This document shows, one piece after another, positions 1 to 8,159 of a DNA stretch of 8,159 nucleotides (position 1 is its first letter; each line of letters opens with the position of its first letter). The stretch is from F1-20-MAGs016 sp046086245 (lineage in GTDB: Bacteria > Planctomycetota > Planctomycetia > Pirellulales > UBA1268). Under the pieces are notes generated by a model, which was given only the letters and a program-made list of their open reading frames with translations, did no database searches and was not told where the DNA came from. The stretch is from contig JBJSXB010000217.1 of the NCBI GenBank assembly GCA_046086245.1, positions 1-8,159 of the forward strand. The letters run 5' to 3'. The translations under genes were made by a program, and so were the position numbers.

Positions 1-1285
1 CACCTACGTGCGGCCGGGCGACATCCTCGTCGGCAAGGTGTCACCGAAGAGCAAGACCGAACTGACCCCGGAGGAAAAGCTCCTCCACGCGATTTTCGGC
101 CGGGCCGGCGAGGACGTGAAGAACGACTCGCTCGAGGTGCCATCCGGCGTCGAGGGGATCGTGATCGCGACCGAGAAGTTCTCCCGTCAGATGAGTTTGT
201 CGGAGGACGAGCGGCGCGAGTTCCAGAAGCAAGTGAAGGATACCGAGGCGGAGGGCAACGCCCACGTCGCGGAAGTGTTCGGCGGCATGGTGAGCGAGAT
301 CGAGAAGATCCTCCAGCGACAGCTCACCGCCCCCGACGGCACTCCGTTGGTCCGCGATCAGGAGCACAAGGTCGTCGTCGAGCGTGCACGAGGATTCAAG
401 CTCGATGAACTCGACATCCGCTCGCCGCAACGAAAGACGGAGATCGAGAAGGTCTACAAGTCGCTGTGGCCCGCGGTCGAAGAAGCGATCGATCTCCGCG
501 AGCGCAAACTCAACAGCCTGAAGCGCGGTGACGAGCTGCGTCCCGGCGTGCTGCAGATGGTGAAGGTCTACGTCGCCGCGAAACGGGTGATCAGCGTCGG
601 CGACAAAATGGCGGGACGCCACGGCAACAAGGGAGTGATCGCGAAGATCCTTCCCAAGGAGGACATGCCGTTTCTCGCCGATGGCACACCGGTGCAGATT
701 CTGCTCAATCCGCTCGGCGTTCCGAGTCGCATGAACGTCGGTCAGATTCTCGAGACGCATCTCGGTTGGGCCGCGAAGGTGCTCGGTTTCCAGGCATTGA
801 CGCCGGTCTTCGACGGCGCCAGCGAGCAAGAGATCAACGATCTGCTCGATCAAGCCGGCCTTCCTCGTCACGGTAAGGCGCAGCTCTTCGACGGCCGAAC
901 CGGCGATGCACTCGAGCAGGAAACGACGGTCGGCTACATCTACATGCTCAAACTGCACCATCTCGTCGACGACAAGGTGCACGCGCGATCGACAGGTCCT
1001 TATTCGCTCATCACGCAGCAGCCGTTGGGCGGCAAGGCCCGTTTCGGTGGACAGCGTTTCGGCGAGATGGAGGTTTGGGCCTTGGAGGCATACGGCGCGG
1101 CCTACATCCTCCAAGAGCTGCTCACCGTCAAGAGCGACGACGTCGAAGGTCGGACGAAGATCTACGAGAGCATGGTCAAGGGAGAGAACACGCTCGAAGC
1201 CGGCACACCGGCCAGCTTCGACGTGCTCACCAACGAGATCCGTGGCCTGGCGCTCAACATGTCCCTGGAGAAGCGACGCGTGTGA
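1..1285 (+). CDS. rpoB: RNA polymerase beta subunit, C-terminal part (5' end outside window)
   Basis: This is the C-terminal 427 residues of the beta subunit of DNA-dependent RNA polymerase, which with beta' forms the catalytic core in the cytoplasm. The reading frame is already open at position 2 (Thr-Tyr-Val-Arg-Pro-Gly-Asp), so the true start lies off the left edge; the GTG at 8 is internal. Recognisable blocks are the VGKVSPK/LTPEEKLL segment (about nt 30-85), the GDKMAGRHGNKG motif whose two lysines (codons 605-607 and 629-631) have the same 8-residue spacing as the substrate-contacting E. coli K1065 and K1073, and the C-terminal clamp segment FGEMEVWALEAYGAA (about nt 1060-1105). Between about nt 180 and 520 lies a charged, probably helical stretch in the place where E. 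coli beta carries its lineage-specific insert betai9 (SI2). The frame ends with TGA at 1283-1285, 77 bp before rpoC. Identification is secure. Confidence 0.98.
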   Translation, partial: TYVRPGDILVGKVSPKSKTELTPEEKLLHAIFGRAGEDVKNDSLEVPSGVEGIVIATEKFSRQMSLSEDERREFQKQVKDTEAEGNAHVAEVFGGMVSEIEKILQRQLTAPDGTPLVRDQEHKVVVERARGFKLDELDIRSPQRKTEIEKVYKSLWPAVEEAIDLRERKLNSLKRGDELRPGVLQMVKVYVAAKRVISVGDKMAGRHGNKGVIAKILPKEDMPFLADGTPVQILLNPLGVPSRMNVGQILETHLGWAAKVLGFQALTPVFDGASEQEINDLLDQAGLPRHGKAQLFDGRTGDALEQETTVGYIYMLKLHHLVDDKVHARSTGPYSLITQQPLGGKARFGGQRFGEMEVWALEAYGAAYILQELLTVKSDDVEGRTKIYESMVKGENTLEAGTPASFDVLTNEIRGLALNMSLEKRRV

Positions 1286-1362
1286 CCACCGTCGTTCGCT
1301 GATCCCCTCCATCCCGGCCCCCACCCGGGCATCGCACACCGTCATACCGAAGGAGAAGACCC
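1286..1362 (+). other. rpoB-rpoC intergenic spacer
   Basis: This is a 77-bp C-rich gap between the two polymerase genes. It contains a weak inverted repeat, CCCGG (1313-1317) and CCGGG (1325-1329) around a 7-base loop, with no T-tract after it, so I do not call it a terminator. The rpoC ribosome binding site sits at its right end. I see no convincing promoter. Cotranscription of rpoB and rpoC is the expected arrangement in bacteria. Confidence 0.6.
1350..1355 (+). promoter_or_regulatory. Ribosome binding site of rpoC
   Basis: AAGGAG lies 7 bases before the GTG at 1363. It decides the GTG as the start, since the next in-frame ATG codons lie inside conserved polymerase sequence and would remove the conserved N-terminus. 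Confidence 0.85.
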
Positions 1363-5676
<4,314 letters not shown>

Positions 5677-5692
5677 CGGCGGGTGTCCGCCG
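5677..5692 (+). terminator. GC hairpin immediately after the rpoC stop codon
   Basis: A perfect 6-bp stem, CGGCGG (5677-5682) with CCGCCG (5687-5692), closes a GTGT loop directly after the TGA. No T-tract follows (next bases ACAGACG), so it is not a classical intrinsic terminator. It could protect the 3' end of the message or act in T-less termination. This is a structural observation with an inferred role. Confidence 0.3.
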
Positions 5693-5767
5693 GACAGACG
5701 CTGCCGGGCGCGTGCAGTCAGGGTGGCACGACCGGTTCCTGTGCCCACGAACGTGCCGGCAGTGACT

Positions 5768-5813
5768 GCCACCCCCTCCCGATGGGGAGTGACGAGTGGC
5801 TGGCGGTCTTTTT
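5768..5813 (+). terminator. Possible intrinsic terminator after rpoC
   Basis: An outer stem GCCAC (5768-5772) with GTGGC (5796-5800) encloses an inner stem CTCCC (5776-5780) with GGGAG (5785-5789) and a 4-base loop. A run of five T follows at 5809-5813, eight bases after the outer stem. The internal loop is asymmetric and the T-run is short and distant, so this is a weak candidate. If it works, it would separate the polymerase transcript from the three downstream genes. Confidence 0.3.
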
Positions 5814-5826
5814 CGGAGGTAGTGTT

Positions 5827-5851
5827 TCACGGTCCTTGGAGTGCACCGTGA
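5827..5851 (+). promoter_or_regulatory. Inverted repeat enclosing the ribosome binding site of the secreted-protein gene
   Basis: TCACGGT (5827-5833) and ACCGTGA (5845-5851) form a perfect 7-bp inverted repeat with an 11-base loop. The loop holds the GGAG ribosome binding site (5838-5841), and the last stem base is the A of the ATG start at 5851. Such a hairpin could control translation initiation, or the repeat could be an operator. The GGAG lies 9 bases before ATG 5851 and 6 before the adjacent in-frame GTG at 5848. Confidence 0.4.
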
Positions 5852-6849
5852 TGAACCCTCCCGCTCGCTTGGCATTGCTGCCTGTTCGCCGTCGCCCCGC
5901 GACGCGGCGCCCGGTCCCCGGACGCCCACGGCGTGGGTCGCTCGGCTGCCGATGGAGCGCCGCGCACCTCGACGGCCGTTTGTCCGCACCGTCGTCGTTG
6001 ATCATGGTGGCGGTGCTGGCAGCCGGTTGGGCGGCCCCGGCGGCGGCTCAACTGACTCCTTACAACCCCTACGCCGAGACGCACGATGCGCGGCCCACGG
6101 TCGCGGCCGACGGGACCATTCACTGGGGGACGTTTTACAAGTCGGCCGACCTCCAGCGCGCCTACGAGCGCCTGTGGAATCTCGGGGCATGCCGTGGCAC
6201 CAACAAGGCGATCACTGGGCCCGTCGAACACAACCAGGTGGCGATCGATTCGCTGCCCGAAGTGACGCTGCACGGTGTCGTCCGCGACGTCCAGCATGAT
6301 GGATCGGCGACGATGATCACCTTCGTCGATTCATCGGTCGAAGACCCCGCCGTCGCCGTCAAAGTGGCGATCCTCCATCCGGCCGGTGTGTCCCGGGTGT
6401 CGGTGCGTGGTGACGCCGATCTGCGGACGATCGTGCCGGGGATCACGGTTCGCGCGCGATCACGCGTCGATCGCCACGGCAAGGGGGAAGAGGAGGTCCG
6501 GCAGCTCGACGTCGTCTCCATCCCCGCCGGCGACCGGCCCGAGCCGGTCCGCCCCGATGTCACTGGCACGATCACCGGCACGGTCGTGCACGCGAAGCCC
6601 TCCTTCATCGTGCTGCGGATCGGGAGTGGTTCGATCCGTCGCGTCACCCTGCCCTTGGCCGACGACGTGGGCGTCGGTGTGGATGCGGCGGACGTTCGTT
6701 TCGCCACCACCGGCGACACGCTCGAGGTGAAAGGCCGGGTGTGGAGCGGCGTTGGCTGCCTCGCCGCGGGGACGGTATTCGCCTCCGACGTCACTGTCGT
6801 CAAGCCCACACGGATGCGTTCCGGCATCGACAGCGTCTCCGCGAGGTAG
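5851..6849 (+). CDS. Secreted protein of unknown function with two similar beta-rich modules
   Basis: I do not recognise the family. The ATG at 5851 gives 332 aa and has GGAG 9 bases upstream; GTG 5848 and the internal ATG 6004 are alternatives. The first 48 residues are arginine-rich, followed by a hydrophobic stretch at about 49-66 (MVAVLAAGWAAPAAA) ending in an AAA-Q signal-peptidase-I-like site (cleavage after A66), so export is likely. ATG 6004 would give a signal peptide with no basic n-region, which is why I prefer the longer form. The mature part has a Tyr/Pro-rich start (LTPYNPYAETHD), a helical segment (about 98-112) and two cysteines, C114 and C303, that could form a disulfide. Two modules, about 138-224 and 238-317, each run from a G-x-V-V strand pair to a G-x-T-(V/L) ... 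R-V segment and end in DVV or DVTVV, which looks like an OB- or beta-barrel-like duplication. It is two bases upstream of the CHAD gene. Confidence 0.8.
   Translation: MNPPARLALLPVRRRPATRRPVPGRPRRGSLGCRWSAAHLDGRLSAPSSLIMVAVLAAGWAAPAAAQLTPYNPYAETHDARPTVAADGTIHWGTFYKSADLQRAYERLWNLGACRGTNKAITGPVEHNQVAIDSLPEVTLHGVVRDVQHDGSATMITFVDSSVEDPAVAVKVAILHPAGVSRVSVRGDADLRTIVPGITVRARSRVDRHGKGEEEVRQLDVVSIPAGDRPEPVRPDVTGTITGTVVHAKPSFIVLRIGSGSIRRVTLPLADDVGVGVDAADVRFATTGDTLEVKGRVWSGVGCLAAGTVFASDVTVVKPTRMRSGIDSVSAR
6843..6846 (+). promoter_or_regulatory. Ribosome binding site of the CHAD gene
   Basis: GAGG lies 5 bases before the GTG at 6852, inside the last codons of the upstream gene (stop TAG 6847-6849). It supports GTG 6852 as the start over an upstream in-frame ATG at 6741, which would overlap the upstream gene by 109 bases and has no comparable conserved sequence. 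Confidence 0.7.
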
Positions 6850-6851
6850 CG

Positions 6852-7769
6852 GTGCGGTCGGCACGCCCTCCGCGACAGCTTCGCCGTTCACGGCGACCGC
6901 GACTGCATCACGCGGCACGGCGGTCCCTCGCCCGCTCGCTCGACGCACTCGAAGCCGCGCTGCGTGTCGTCTCCGATCGCCCTACCGGCTCGCAGACCAT
7001 CCATCACCTCCGTGTCGCGGCACGGAGGTTGCTGGCCCAACTCACCTTCATGCGCGGGATCGTTCGCAAGCGGCCGCGCCGATGGCTCGAGCGGCGCTTG
7101 CGCGGGATCCTCCGCGCGACGTCCGCCGTTCGCGATCTCGACATTCTCGACCTTCACATGCGGCGACACGCCGCCGTCGTTACGCCTCATTCCTGCGCCC
7201 CGATGCGCCGGGCGATTGCGGACCGACGACGTGCGATGGACGAAGTCCTGCGCCGTGTCGTGTGGTCGCTCGACATGACGCGCGTGTCGGCGTGTCGCCG
7301 ACGCATCCTGGAGCGGTCTTCATCGTCGGGGAACCCATCGCGTCGGCTGGAGCGCCGACTCCGGCGATGGATCGATCGCTTTCTCCGATCGGCACGGCGA
7401 CCGCACGCGGAACATCGGCCGCTGCACCGGTTGCGGATGCGCTGCAAACGACTCCGGTATGTGATCGGCGGTCTACGCGACGTTCTACCCGGCGTGGCAG
7501 AGCGGAGCGTGTCGGATTTGCATCGGTTTCAAGACCGGAGCGGCGTCTGCACCGACCATTGGACAGCAGTGGCCACGGCCCGGATGATGGGGAACATCGA
7601 CACCGTCGCCACCCGGCGCACCGCATGGCGGGCGGTCCGTCGGGCGGAACGACGGGCAGCCGATCGCGTACGGCGGTCGTTGGAACTCTGGTGGGACAAC
7701 GCGGCAGGTAAACGTCTCCGGCGTCACTGCCGCCGCTGCATCCGCGCGATCCAAGGAAGCCGACCATGA
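6852..7769 (+). CDS. CHAD-domain protein, stand-alone
   Basis: A 305-aa protein of the CHAD family (conserved histidine alpha-helical domain), an all-helical fold known to bind inorganic polyphosphate through basic surfaces. The first half carries IHHLRVAARRL (residues 50-60, with H51 and H52) and VRDLDIL (93-99, the usual ARDLDV signature). The second half repeats the pattern with PLHRLRMRCKRLRY (190-203, with H192 and K199) and FQDRSGVCTDHW (226-237), a variant of the common LQDxLGxxND block. There is no CYTH domain, to which CHAD is often fused. By hand count about 78 residues (26%) are Arg and only 3 are Lys, giving a very basic protein. No signal peptide is seen, so it is probably cytoplasmic. 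It starts 2 bp after the secreted-protein gene and its TGA overlaps the next start as ATGA, so coupled translation is likely. Cellular role is not determined by the sequence. Confidence 0.88.
   Translation: MRSARPPRQLRRSRRPRLHHAARRSLARSLDALEAALRVVSDRPTGSQTIHHLRVAARRLLAQLTFMRGIVRKRPRRWLERRLRGILRATSAVRDLDILDLHMRRHAAVVTPHSCAPMRRAIADRRRAMDEVLRRVVWSLDMTRVSACRRRILERSSSSGNPSRRLERRLRRWIDRFLRSARRPHAEHRPLHRLRMRCKRLRYVIGGLRDVLPGVAERSVSDLHRFQDRSGVCTDHWTAVATARMMGNIDTVATRRTAWRAVRRAERRAADRVRRSLELWWDNAAGKRLRRHCRRCIRAIQGSRP
7753..7759 (+). promoter_or_regulatory. Ribosome binding site of the FGE-like gene
   Basis: AAGGAAG ends 6 bases before the ATG at 7766, within the end of the CHAD gene. It supports the ATGA overlap start. 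Confidence 0.7.
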
Positions 7770-8159
7770 CCAGAGTGACGGACCCCCGATCACGAGCGGC
7801 CGCCCCGTCCGCGTTGGCGGTCGCCATGGCTGCCGGCGTGACCGGTGCGATCGTGCTGTGGGCCTTGTGCCGTCTGGTCGCGCCACCACAGGGTGCGGTA
7901 CCGCGGCCAGACTCCGCCCGATCCGGCTCGGCGCGGCAACGCTCCACCGAACGGTCGACGGGCGTGAGCGAGACGAGTCGTTTCCAAGCCACCGTGACGC
8001 CTCCGTCACCGGAAGGGTCGTCCCGGGCGACGCTCGCGCCGACAGGTATGGTGTGGATCGAGGGTGGGGAATTCTCGATGGGCTGCGCGGACCCTCGCGG
8101 CACCGCCGACGGCGGACGGGAAGCCATGGATGATGCACGGCCGATCCATCGGGTGCGTG
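7766..8159 (+). CDS. Membrane-anchored FGE/SUMF1-like (sulfatase-modifying factor) protein, N-terminal part
   Basis: The frame opens at ATG 7766, overlapping the CHAD stop by 4 bases, and runs off the right edge after 131 codons. Residues 1-15 are polar and basic; residues 16-34 (ALAVAMAAGVTGAIVLWAL) form one hydrophobic segment, a signal anchor or signal peptide. A Pro/Ser/Thr/Arg-rich linker spans about 40-92. From residue 95 the sequence TGMVWIEGGEFSMG, then MDDARPIHRVR, matches the opening of the formylglycine-generating enzyme family, where a V-x-I-x-G-G-x-F-x-M-G segment precedes a region ending in P-x-H-x-V. Family members oxidise a Cys or Ser of sulfatases to formylglycine, or are other FGE-fold proteins, including non-catalytic ones. 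The catalytic cysteines lie in the C-terminal part, outside the window, so activity cannot be judged. Location in the membrane facing the periplasm is inferred. Confidence 0.85.
   Translation, partial: MTRVTDPRSRAAAPSALAVAMAAGVTGAIVLWALCRLVAPPQGAVPRPDSARSGSARQRSTERSTGVSETSRFQATVTPPSPEGSSRATLAPTGMVWIEGGEFSMGCADPRGTADGGREAMDDARPIHRVR

Noticed and set aside
41..1345. Long antisense open frame (434 codons) opposite rpoB
   Set aside because: It mirrors the strongly conserved rpoB sequence; high-GC genes commonly leave the antisense frame open. No recognisable domain and no start signal support it.
5683..5850. Upstream extension of the secreted-protein frame to ATG 5683
   Set aside because: The extension has no ribosome binding site that I can see, crosses the terminator-like structures, and puts over 100 residues before the export signal.
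6752..7711. Second + strand open frame of 319 codons overlapping the CHAD gene
   Set aside because: Its translation is Arg/Pro/Ser/Thr-rich without motifs, whereas the alternative frame shows clear CHAD signatures in both halves.
7859..7873. Lipoprotein lipobox in the FGE-like protein around C35
   Set aside because: The residues before C35 are W-A-L, which lack the required Gly/Ala/Ser at -1 and the Leu-type residue at -3, so a simple membrane anchor is more likely.
7180..8127. Antisense open frame of 315 codons opposite the CHAD and FGE-like genes
   Set aside because: It covers two sense genes with recognisable domains and their ribosome binding sites; no domain is visible in its own translation.

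Overview
The window reads as a high-GC chromosomal segment from a planctomycete, probably Pirellulales-like. That placement is an inference. It rests on the RpoC N-terminus (residues 1-100, with ITS-type openings such as 'SIGEATYDRVNDYTAVKISL' that I associate with this phylum), and on the presence of a membrane-anchored sulfatase-modifying-factor (FGE-like) protein, a family strongly expanded in planctomycetes. All genes are on the + strand, and the gene starts are supported by AGGAG/GAGG-type ribosome binding sites.

Layout. Positions 1-1285 hold the C-terminal 427 codons of rpoB (RNA polymerase beta), cut by the left edge. A 77-bp gap follows, then a complete rpoC (1363-5676, GTG start, 1437 aa) with all expected catalytic and zinc-binding residues and a large insert in the trigger loop. 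After rpoC comes a 174-bp gap containing a short GC hairpin right at the stop codon, a weak terminator-like structure with a T-tract, and an inverted repeat that encloses the next gene's ribosome binding site.

The second half is an accessory-looking cluster of three tightly packed genes: a secreted protein of unknown function with two apparently repeated beta-rich modules (5851-6849); a stand-alone, extremely arginine-rich CHAD-domain protein (6852-7769, GTG start, 1 intact codon-frame away with a 2-bp gap); and the start of a membrane-anchored FGE/SUMF1-like protein (7766 to the right edge) whose ATG overlaps the CHAD stop as ATGA. The 2-bp gap and the 4-bp overlap suggest one translationally coupled transcript.

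How they work together: rpoB and rpoC encode the two catalytic subunits of RNA polymerase. The downstream trio has no obvious tie to transcription. CHAD domains are known polyphosphate binders, while the flanking proteins are predicted to be exported or anchored in the membrane, so the grouping is unexplained. The usual bacterial successors of rpoC (rpsL, rpsG) are not found downstream in this window.
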